Below, in pieces: positions 1-9,151 of a DNA stretch of 64,000 bases. The DNA comes from Rhynchosporium graminicola (taxonomy: Eukaryota > Ascomycota > Leotiomycetes > Helotiales > Ploettnerulaceae), in NCBI GenBank assembly GCA_900074885.1, contig FJUW01000001.1:434001-498000 (forward strand). The letters run 5' to 3'. The notes below the pieces were generated by a model that was given only the letters and a program-made list of their open reading frames with translations, had not been told where the DNA came from and searched no databases. Numbering within the stretch: the first letter of the stretch is position 1; each line of letters begins with the position of its first letter. Both the position numbers and the translations under genes were made by a program.

Positions 1-519
1 AACACAATGGAAGTGATAGCTTGGGGGGTGGTGGCAGGGCTAGGTGATCTGCGCGGTTGTGAGGTTGGACCAGGCTATTGTATCTTAGACAGGAAAAAGT
101 GGCCGATTCTGGCGAAGCTGATATTACTTATAACACATAGTCAACAGAAGTGCTAAATCATTTTCGTGACTTTGATCTCTTTTTATATCACATTCTTATG
201 TCATTTTCGTGACATTGCTATAAGAACTAAGTGAAACTCTGAATTACTTCCGTACCTCTAAAGTCTTCTATAGCGGGAAGCTCAGTTGCCTCGGTCGGCT
301 ACTTCTTTCTGGTATCAACAGGTACTTATACCTTAGGTACCTAGCCAGAGAGACGCGCTCTTTCATGGTTGACGCGCCTCGCTTACATCAAACAGAACCT
401 TGCAGGGACTACTCAGCCCATACATGTATTCTCTTCACAACCAGACATCATTTCAGAAAAAGATCAAGATCCAAACCCACATACTATAAATAGCTTCTAC
501 ATTGGCTTTTGCTTGGATA
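1..519. other. 5' intergenic region upstream of eaf3
   Basis: No convincing gene is visible. A TATA-like stretch (ctataaatag) lies at about 484-493, some 30 bases before the eaf3 ATG at 520, and could be part of its core promoter. The rest is mixed non-coding sequence with only short open frames. Confidence 0.5.
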
Positions 520-3500
520 ATGGCTCCATCAAAAGCACCGTTTGTAAAAGACGAGAGGGTCCTCTGCTTTCATCATGAGATGCTGTATGAGGCGAAGATT
601 CTGGACGTTCGGATGACGGATGAGAAGGATATTCACTCATGGCAATTTAAGATCCATTACAAGGGCTGGAAGAATACGGCAAGTGCATGAGAAAACTATG
701 AGTCATGAGGCCAAATGTGCTAACTGATGCAGTGAGTTGAATTCTTGAAGTTTGATCTCTTGAGATTTCGTCTGCCCTGCCCCTTCCGAAGTGGGAATAC
801 AGCCTCCATACTCTTTCGATCTTGCAGCAGGATCTCATGCTTTCCTTTTTCTCCTTTAATTTCTACATCTCAAGCAAACCCTTTCTCCACTTCCACTCCA
901 AGCTTTGTCTTCTTCAGGTTATGCTGTCTCGTCATTCTCTTGTTTCGAATCTCTAAGAACCCAACTGACCACGTGTAAATCAACAGCTGGGACGATTGGG
1001 TTCCTCAAGACCGTGTCCGCAAATTCACAGAAGAGAACAAAGAATTGGCGGCTCAACTTCACAATCAAATGAAGGCCCTTCAAAACCCCAGCAGAGGAGC
1101 CCCAAAATCGACGACAAAGGGCAGAGGAGGACGTGCCAACGGCTCGGACTTCAGCTCGGCTCGTGGCAGTGAGGAGCGTTATGCTTCTGTTGCTGCTCAA
1201 AGTGGACGCGGTGGACCTAGGAGAAATCGAGACTATGATCTTGAACCTGTAAGTCGAACAGTTTTTCATTCAAATGTTATGATTTTCCATTTGATCTTTT
1301 TCTGCTCAGTACCTTGAGTCCCTCTTGGAGAGGAAAGACAGCAACTGCTGCATTCACTCACCTTCGAAACACTTGGGACCTTATCGACAATGCACTCCTC
1401 CATGGCCTGTGGTTGGAACTTCCGGAACTGGCGCGAATGAGCAAAATATCCGACTCCACCCACGCTGAAGGTCATCAAACAATTCACTGCGTTCCACCCT
1501 TGAGCAAGCGACAGCATGTCTCTTTGAAGGCTGTCGTGTATCTCGGTCTTTTGTTATCCACGCTTGCCTCGCTACCCTGCAATGAGTAAAGAGACCGTCA
1601 TTTACCAAGCCCTCCTCCTTGACTGGAGCCTTGAATGCGATCAATGATACTCTGCCTACCTCTTGAATGCCTCCATCACGCCAGCATCTAAGCCGTATAA
1701 GACTTCAAAGCTTTGGTCAGCGCAACGATAATGCTCATCTACGATGATGCGGGTTATGGATCTGATACTACCATCTCCCAAGACTGGGAGTCTATGTACC
1801 ATCCAGCTGTAAGACCCTCCTCATACGTCTTTCCTTGCAGGACTGATTTGCTATTCTAGATTTGTCAATGTGGGAACCATAGTGAAGCAGCAGCTTTGCA
1901 TAATGCTCCAGATGGACAAAGTAATAAATTAGTACCGGGAACCTCAAAAGTAAGTTTCTACCCCCAAACAGAATGACTCCATGGGATAGAGCTAATACAT
2001 CGCAGAATGCTGGGCTGTCGAAAGTACTGCAATGGCGCAGACGAGTGAGGAGCTACGATCCGGCGGGACTTATTGTGGGGGCAACCGCCGACTACCACAA
2101 AGTCGTCTTCGACTATAATAATTCTGTAAGTGGTGCTTCCAGAAAAGGGCGTATATCATAGCTCACAGAAATCGCCAGTTATCGATAGATATAGGTTTGC
2201 CAACCTCCTCTAGTGCTATTGTGGACGGGTTTTCTCGCTTGTCGGAGGTGAACTCAGGCGCAGGCACAATACTACGAGATCCCACGCATAGAGACCCTTC
2301 CCACAATATTTCAGCTCACTACCTTTCCCCCTCTTCGCACATCACGACTGGCAACATATCAACTGGCGCCTCAAAGTCTGCTTTGCACAATCCTGTAACG
2401 TCAATTGACAAGAATATTGTAAGTTACCTTCCACTTTACTGCCACGTTCGTTGCTAATCCGCGACATTGTAGGATATCGACAACATGCCTAACAATATTA
2501 TGCCAATCAAGTGGGTAGTAAGATACGAGGGTTCTACTCCACCAAATACTCCTACGAAGAAAGGACAATATGGTACTGGTGTTTTTGCTAAGCCATCGAG
2601 CATTGTATCTCAAGTCGGACAAGGAAACAACATTGTGAGTCCTCCCTTACCTACGCTGTTGAAGCTGAGTTGACCAGTTTCAGGGCCACAAATCAACGCT
2701 CTCCGTCGAGAAGGCCGAGAACATCCTTCCTGCAACTGCGACCGCCCTACAAAAACTGGCTGCTGGTGTGAATAAAGTTGCGAAGACCCTCGACCTTACG
2801 GTTGTTTCGCCCAAAACACCTCCCCGTTTGCGTATCAAGCTGGTCAACATGTCTCACTCGAATGCCATACCCTCTACGACAACATCTGCAATAGCCTCTG
2901 AACCCATGGTCTTTGAGGACCCGTTTTCGAACAAGCAATTGTTGGGAAGGAAGGCTGTGTCTGCGACGATGTTGTTCATGAGAGCTGGCCGTGTCAAATC
3001 AACTTCCACCCCAGTCTCCAAGCGTGCCTCAAAACGCAAGGCCACTTCGAACACTACTACTGGAGAGGTCACGACAATGGAGAGCTCAATTCCTACGCAT
3101 GCTCCAAAGAAGCGGAAGTCCTCTATCAAAGCCGTGGGCATCACCGACGAGGTACCCGGCATGGCTACCGACGAGACTACCAACAAAGGTGAACTCAAGG
3201 CTAGAAATCCATCACTCAACAAGCGCAAAGCTAGCAAGATATCAATAAGCAAACCCTCACCATCAATGCTCAACAACGACAAACTCGCAACCCCGATTGC
3301 TCCACCGACAAAGCGTGCTCGCAAATCTCGCGTCGCTCCAATGAGCACGTCCTCAGAGGCTATTACGGAAGCCAATAATGAGCCCAGTGCTCCCGTTGCT
3401 GTTAGTCGTGCTGCACGAGCTGCTCGTCGCAATGGTGAAGAGGAGGAAGAGCTCGTTGAATTTGGAAAAAAGACTAGACGCATATACCAGGATTGGTCTG

Positions 3501-4810
3501 ATCCAAAGAGCTCTGCTTGGGACGTCATTCGTTTCCTTGAAAGCGATGAGATGCTCGCCAAGGATGATCTCTTGCAACTCCCTCCAAAGAACTTCACCTA
3601 CATCGATGAGGTCAACATGAAGCTCAAAAATCCCAACAAGTACTTCAGCTCGCCACCGAAGGCTCCGCGGTCGACCCCTCATCCTAAGTTGGTTGAGCAT
3701 GCCAAGAGGGGAACATCTACAGATATGCTACGCGTCTACTATGATGGCGTTCCTCATGACAGAGTTCTTCCCCTTGCAGGACAGATCAATATCCCAAAGA
3801 CTGGCAGTGGACGGAAACCAAATCCGTCAGGTCAAGGTCGGAATTCGAAGCCCAAATCCCCGTTGGCGGCCAGTACACCAGCTCATGAGGTTGAGACAAG
3901 TGTTGAAAGTTTATCATTGCCCTCCTTATCATCTTCAATATTGGAGTCGTCCTATACCCTGGTGTCCCCTGCTACTTACGCAACCCCGGCCAAAGTATCT
4001 GAGCAGTCCTTCGCAGCTTTCTCCGCTACTGCTCATGCACCACGAGCCAAGAAGATCCGCAATCGCAAGGATCCAGCAGATGTCTTTGCTTCTGTATTCC
4101 CAGAATTTGCTGCTATGTATGATGTACTAACAAAGTCCGATCTACAGGAGGAAACTTTCCACACCCGACCTTCGATCCAATTTCCCGTCCCTGATCACAT
4201 TAAGGCTATCCTTGTCGATGATTGGGAGAATGTTACCAAGAACCAACAGCTTGTTCCTCTTCCAGCCGCCTATTCTGTCAACAAGATTTTGGACGACTAC
4301 CTTGATTTCGAGACGTCAAAGCGTCAAACTGGTAGCGCTACAGCCGATATTCTGGACGAGGTCGTCGCGGGCCTGAGAGAGTATTTTGAGAAGACCCTTG
4401 GTCGCATTCTCTTGTACCGGTAATTGTTTTACACTTTGATTCTGAGTATATCATCTAACTATTGTTGCAGATTCGAGCGTAGCCAATACATCGAAGTTCG
4501 TGATGGCTTCAACAAAAGCACTGGTGAATTGGCAGGAAAGTCCGTTAGTGACACTTACGGTGCGGAGCACTTGTGTCGTCTCATTGGTTAGTCCCTTCTA
4601 TTCGTCTAAATCACGCTCAGGACTGACAGCATTCAAGTCACCCTTCCAGAACTTATTGCTCAGACTAATATGGATACTCAATCCGCAAATCGTCTTCGCG
4701 AGGAGCTTACCAAGTTCACCATTTGGATTGGTCGGAACGTTAGCAAGTACTTTGTCAGCGAGTACGAGACTCCTGGCCCAGAGTACGCCGAGAAGGCTCG
4801 CAGCGGATGA
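520..4810 (+). CDS. eaf3: Eaf3/MRG15-type chromodomain + MRG chromatin reader, interrupted by a 2.9 kb intron-like insert
   Basis: Subunit of the NuA4 acetyltransferase and Rpd3S deacetylase complexes in the nucleus; the family's chromodomain reads H3K36 methylation and its MRG domain binds partners. Exons as read: 520-678 and 987-1248 (chromodomain with [20 protein letters not shown] and [13 protein letters not shown]), then 4148-4419, 4471-4586 and 4638-4810 (MRG domain: IPDH-like [39 protein letters not shown]). Skipping 1249-4147 gives about 326 aa, the usual family size, and joins RDYDLEP to [10 protein letters not shown], which is the normal family order. Every junction from 1248 onward is canonical GT-AG with matching phase. 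The 678/987 junction is not clean: the only near donors (GC at 679, GT at 683) leave a shifted frame. Function of the MRG part is sure; the state of the whole gene is less so. Confidence 0.82.
1731..4147 (+). CDS. Phase-0 exon series nested in the eaf3 intron, reading in frame into the MRG domain
   Basis: I do not recognise this protein. Six exons can be drawn with clean splice sites: 1731-1808, 1860-1949, 2006-2125, 2179-2418, 2473-2634 and 2684 onward. Each has a length divisible by three and all introns are phase 0. The last is open to 4147 and on into the MRG exon (stop only after 4423 if unspliced). From an ATG at 1731 to 4147 this is about 718 codons; continuing through the MRG exons gives about 904 aa. 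The protein is rich in Ser, Thr, Lys and Pro, with basic nuclear-signal-like patches ([14 protein letters not shown]), an RRNGEEEEE stretch and a more ordered part around [18 protein letters not shown]. It could be a separate nested gene, an alternative first part of an MRG protein, or a cassette spliced into Eaf3. Transcript data decide. Confidence 0.55.
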
Positions 4811-5475
4811 GTTTTCCGAGGTGATGGTATGGTGTTGGAGAATGGCGTCAGGTTTGATTGCGAATTCGTGGCACTTGAATTTATGTGTCTGTACAACTAG
4901 CTTTCTGCTCACTCAATCTGCGGCGGACTGGTTATCAAAAAGATCCTCTAGCCTGGATCACTAATCGAGAGCATGCGGCCTTTGAATCTTTTTCTGAACA
5001 GCAGAATAGTCTTTTGAGTTTCAGTAGAACAGCTTTAAGGCTCTCACAGAAATGTGATCAGTCACCGCTGATAGAAATTGGTGCTTTTATTTTTAACTTG
5101 ACTTGAGAACTCTCGGTGACTACCGAGAGCCAGAACATTGGACAATATAGTCTTAAGATGTGGTTTATAGTTATTTGTACATTAGCGCCTAGGGCATCGC
5201 CTCCCGTTCTGCTTCCATGTCAACCAAGCGCTGGTCAAACAACTTACAATCACAGTAATGTACAGCTCCAAATGCCCTTGAAAGAGCAGAGTTGGATTCC
5301 ACCATCATGCAGCTCAGAAACCTAGCATCAGTACTGAATAATGTCTCCAGCCGGTTCCAGTCATTCCTCTGTTTCTCCAGCACTCCCTTGCAGCACCACT
5401 GCAGCCCAGTTTCTGTCCTGCACAACAAAGCGTTGAATTCAAACACGAGTCCATCATATCTCCCACCATCAATTA
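4811..5475. other. Intergenic region between convergent eaf3 and uL30m
   Basis: This should hold the 3' ends of both transcripts. Only short unsupported open frames are present. Confidence 0.5.
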
Positions 5476-5736
5476 TCACCGCGGTGCCGCCTTCTCCATG
5501 TAGAATCCTGGGTCTGGCCTCCTTTCCGCCCTTAACTCTTGTGCTGTCAATGCCCTATCCACTTCTCTGACCGACACCAGTTCCTTTACTTTCATGATCT
5601 GACCGGCGACTTCGGGGGTGACGGGGTAGAAGACTGTCTTCATTCGTGTGCGGAGACCGAGGGCTTTGAGGACGCCTCCAGTCCGCTTCGTGAGCCCAAT
5701 TCCTGATCGCATTAAGGTTATCCGGAAGAATGACAT
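5476..5736 (-). CDS. mrpl33: Mitochondrial large-subunit ribosomal protein uL30m (Mrpl33-like)
   Basis: An intronless 86 aa protein of the L30 family, which belongs to the large subunit of the mitochondrial ribosome. The N-terminal strand [16 protein letters not shown], the turn [11 protein letters not shown] and the helix [14 protein letters not shown] are the conserved L30 core; the arrangement Ser-Gly-Ile-Gly followed by K-R is typical. The length fits fungal uL30m, which is short and lacks the extensions of cytosolic uL30. The ATG at 5736 begins directly at the conserved MSFFRI start. The gene converges with eaf3 and lies divergently from SEC6. Confident family call. Confidence 0.85.
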   Translation of the reverse strand: MSFFRITLMRSGIGLTKRTGGVLKALGLRTRMKTVFYPVTPEVAGQIMKVKELVSVREVDRALTAQELRAERRPDPGFYMEKAAPR

Positions 5737-5766
5737 TATGACTGTGTTTCCCGTTAGTTAAGAAAT

Positions 5767-6106
5767 CGAGATCTGGAATTTGGGAATCGTTACGTTGCTT
5801 TGTGAAGATGATTGTGATATCCTGATGTTGGGGATGGACATGTGTAGTCGCGAATGTTCTTCAATTGATTGTGCTGATTGATGGTACAGACGATGAAGTC
5901 CCTTTTTCTTTATTTCCTGTCAGCATCTTTCCATGCCTTCCTGGCGGCCTTGTTAACATCCTCACATGCGATGGTGCCAAGCAATTTGCCTCATTATCCA
6001 GGCTGGCTCTCTTCCCCTTGATCTCCGAGATCTCGTCCGTGGATTTATTCAGTTTGGCACACAGCCCGGCCAAATGTTCTTCGAGATTATCTCGTCTATA
6101 TACCAT
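5767..6106 (-). CDS. Possible small coiled-coil protein
   Basis: Reading the minus strand from an ATG at 6106 gives about 47 residues with heptad-like spacing (NLEEHLAGLCAKLNKSTDEI, then EIKGKRASLDNEA). After that a plausible intron starts with gtgagg and ends in gctgacag. The frame can then continue into EIKKKGLHRLYHQ and onward, or, if unspliced, run to a stop near 5861. I cannot place it in a family. It sits between uL30m and SEC6, possibly sharing a divergent promoter with SEC6. The exon structure and the exact end are uncertain, and it may not be a gene. Confidence 0.3.
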
Positions 6107-6269
6107 ATCTGCTAGTAGCTGTAGCTTCTAGAATGTACACCGTGTTCGGGTTGGAATGATGCAACTGGCATATGAAAGAACTTCGAAAGCAGCGACACTT
6201 TCAACACAGCTTCGAACAAGCATGGCTTAATAACTCAAAACACAGAATCCTACTGCCTACACCACAAAG

Positions 6270-8525
6270 ATGGACAGCTCGACTGTCAAGCTCGCTGAGC
6301 TGCTACGGCATCCCGACGATTTAGACAAAATCCCAGCCATGAAGCTGGAATATGTACGGAAGAAAGGCGCGGTCGACTCACAGCTCCGGAGCGGATTGAA
6401 AGAGCAATTGGAAATCACACAGACCGGAATGAACGGGATTACGGATGGCCAGAGGACGGTGCAACTCATCAAGGAGGAGATGATGAAGATCGACAAGCTG
6501 TGTGCTGAGGCGCAGAACATGATTCGCGATTTCCCAAATATCAATCTAGTTAGCCAGACGCATAGGAACTTTAGTGCTGTCGAGACGATGCGGATGAATC
6601 TGGATAGTTTTAACGATCGATTGAGCCGGATTGAGGCCCTGTTACGAGAGGATGATGCGGATCCAGAGAATATGCCGAATTTGCTGGCTGTACACTATGA
6701 GTTGACGCAGCTGCGGAATATTAGGGACGATGCTATGGAGCAGATTGAGAGAGCGGACGATTTGAGTGCGCAGGCTACGTTGGACGAGTATTTTACAAGG
6801 TTGGAGGAGACAGTGGAGTGGTTTGATGAGCATATTGGGACCATTGCGCTGAATCTGATCAATGTGCTTATCAGCGGAAATAATGGATTGGTGGTGAGAC
6901 TGGCAATCATAATTGAAGCTGAGGAAAGGAGCGATAAAAGAGTCAAAGCTCTCCAGGAGGCATTGAAAGATCATAAAGAGATGGCAGCTAGGTTCCAAAG
7001 CATCACGGATGGAGCGAAGCAGGTTAGGGGTTACAAGGAGAAGTTCATCCAAGCTATACAGGTTCACGCCGAGGAGCAGATCAACAAGTCGAAGCAGGCT
7101 TTCCTAGAGGATGCATCGAGGATAGACAAGAACCTGAAATGGTTTTTCAACGACTTGAATGCTGTCAAGCAGGGTATGGTACCGCTCATGCCCAAGAAGT
7201 GGAAGATATTCCAGACGTATGGTAAGCTTTACCATCAGCTTATGCACGACTTTCTTATTGGCATGGTGGACGATCCGGAGACAGATTCAGCGCACATGCT
7301 TTCGATTCTCAATTGGCCTGAAAAGTACTATCAGAAGATGGCGAAGCTTGGTTTCAAGCAAGACGAGTTGGAACCGTTAGTCCTGGATGGCCGGGAACCT
7401 GAGCTGGTTAGAGACTTCCGACAGCTTGTCATCAAATACTTGGATGAATGGCTTGACCGGATATTCAAGACGGAGCAGAACGACTTTATGGAGAGGAGTG
7501 TTGAGGGCGGGAACTTGGACGCTGACGAGTATGGATATTTCCGTACAAAGAATCTGGTTGACATGTGGCGCATGTTACGGGAACAGATCGATTCTGCTGG
7601 CAATTCTCAACGCATGGATGTTACTGAAGGTGTCATCGATGCTATGATCGTTCGTCTGAAGACGAGGCAGGCAGCTTGGCAGAAAATGCTTGATGATGAG
7701 GCTGCTAGATATCACGCAAATCCTGATCTTGATCTACTGCCAGCGCTCCAAGATTGGCTTGTTGCAACTGCCAACGATCAAATTGCGTGCATTGATGACA
7801 ATGAGGAAGCCGGGAGGTTTGCATATCTCACCAGCTTCCGTCAGAAGTTTGAAGCTCTGGTCTCGCCGCAGTACCTCGAGAGGGTTGACGCTGATATTTC
7901 CGACCTTCGGAATATCTATGTCGATTTCAGCACTCGCTGTATAGCAAAGTTTGCACAGCTAGTCTTCGCTGTAGACTTCAGGACAGTCATGCCCGACTTC
8001 TTCACGCCCAAATGGTATTCTACAACCGCCATAAAGCAGATTGTCGTCACATTTGATGAATATGTCAGTGATTACAAAGTTGTCCTACACCATTCTCTCC
8101 TGGAAATCTTCATCGAAGAACTTGCGGACGAGCTCCTAGTCCGATATCTAACCAGCGTCCGCAACAAAGGCGCGAAGTTCAAGCGTCAAGACCCCTACAA
8201 AGACAAACTCTTCAATGACGTCTCTACAGCCTTTGAATTCTTCACCGAAAACACCTATCTCAGTCCCGATGTCAGCGAAGCCATCAAGCAGAAATGGCGC
8301 GTCACTGAACGCTTTCTCGAACTTATTGAGGCAGATAAGTCAGTTGTGCCGGAGGTGTTTGCGGCGTTTAAGATGGACTATTGGGATTTGCAGCTTAGTT
8401 GGGTGGAGGCGGTTTTAAGGGCGAGAGATGATTTTGATAGGGGCATGTTGAACGCTGTGAAGGCTAGAGCGGCGCAGATTGATGTCGTGAGGGGGGTGGA
8501 GACTATTATGATGAAGGTTAAATAG
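6270..8525 (+). CDS. sec6: Exocyst complex component Sec6
   Basis: A single-exon gene of 751 aa, the normal size for fungal Sec6. Sec6 is a core subunit of the octameric exocyst that tethers secretory vesicles at growth sites and septa; family members also contact SNARE proteins. The N-terminus (LAELLRHPDDLDKI, then ITDGQRTVQLIKEEM) is the helical region used in complex assembly. The remainder matches the long Sec6 CorEx helical rods (WLDRIFKTEQNDF, YLSPDVSEAIKQKW near the C-terminus). The ATG at 6270 gives the full conserved start. No frameshift is seen. Confident. Confidence 0.93.
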   Translation: MDSSTVKLAELLRHPDDLDKIPAMKLEYVRKKGAVDSQLRSGLKEQLEITQTGMNGITDGQRTVQLIKEEMMKIDKLCAEAQNMIRDFPNINLVSQTHRNFSAVETMRMNLDSFNDRLSRIEALLREDDADPENMPNLLAVHYELTQLRNIRDDAMEQIERADDLSAQATLDEYFTRLEETVEWFDEHIGTIALNLINVLISGNNGLVVRLAIIIEAEERSDKRVKALQEALKDHKEMAARFQSITDGAKQVRGYKEKFIQAIQVHAEEQINKSKQAFLEDASRIDKNLKWFFNDLNAVKQGMVPLMPKKWKIFQTYGKLYHQLMHDFLIGMVDDPETDSAHMLSILNWPEKYYQKMAKLGFKQDELEPLVLDGREPELVRDFRQLVIKYLDEWLDRIFKTEQNDFMERSVEGGNLDADEYGYFRTKNLVDMWRMLREQIDSAGNSQRMDVTEGVIDAMIVRLKTRQAAWQKMLDDEAARYHANPDLDLLPALQDWLVATANDQIACIDDNEEAGRFAYLTSFRQKFEALVSPQYLERVDADISDLRNIYVDFSTRCIAKFAQLVFAVDFRTVMPDFFTPKWYSTTAIKQIVVTFDEYVSDYKVVLHHSLLEIFIEELADELLVRYLTSVRNKGAKFKRQDPYKDKLFNDVSTAFEFFTENTYLSPDVSEAIKQKWRVTERFLELIEADKSVVPEVFAAFKMDYWDLQLSWVEAVLRARDDFDRGMLNAVKARAAQIDVVRGVETIMMKVK

Positions 8526-9151
8526 GTCGACTGACTGGTTCGTCGTTTCTCTGGGTTGAATTCGTCAAGGGAGCGTGGTGTCACGGTGCATTTATTTGTT
8601 GGCGTCTATGGGTGGAATGGAAAGTGTGTTTGTTTATGGGATTGGGAGTGTAGTCATCGTAATTATATCAAGATAGTACGGATCGTGTATGAGAAGGGTA
8701 TTCCAATCGGAGAAGAATTTCACACATGACTCAATTTATGATGCAAGTGTTTACCAGTTGTGTAGTCTGTTGACTTATAGTTCATTTCGCTAGGTGGGCC
8801 GCTCACCCAATTGGTGCGAGGCTGGCTCTGCTGGAGAAATATGTCGGACGAAGCAAGCTCTTCAATATATAACAATGTTGTCGACCACTTACAGACCTTT
8901 TACTTTACGCGATTTCTCTAATTTGAAGACAAATTCGCGAACATTTCATAAGACACTACTAAATTAATACTTCAAAGTTACACAATCATTCGAAGACTTT
9001 ACTAGGTGCCAGCTCCGTCAAATCGCGACGCGACTTACGCGCCCGTCATCTAAGCATGTAACTGCTCAAATCAGCTGTGTCCAACAACCAATTCTTGCAC
9101 AATGGTACGCGCGATCTCACATACTTATACTCTCTGGACAGCTACAACAAA
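8526..9151. other. Intergenic region between sec6 and the CENP-Q gene
   Basis: The sec6 3' UTR and the upstream region of the kinetochore gene. An open frame reaches upstream of 9152 (to about 9077) but starts with a non-ATG codon, so I do not count it as coding. Nothing else is seen. Confidence 0.45.

Noticed and set aside
2854..3597. 247-codon minus-strand open frame
   Set aside because: It lies fully opposite the cassette exon of eaf3 and its Leu/Ser/Val-rich composition mirrors the Lys/Ser-rich plus strand.
4500..4964. 154-codon plus frame
   Set aside because: Another frame of the last eaf3 exons; it reads through two clear introns.
6642..7603. Minus-strand frames opposite sec6
   Set aside because: Shadows of a well-supported single-exon gene.
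9077..9151. Upstream extension of the CENP-Q frame
   Set aside because: It begins with GTG, not a normal eukaryotic start; the first ATG in frame is 9152.
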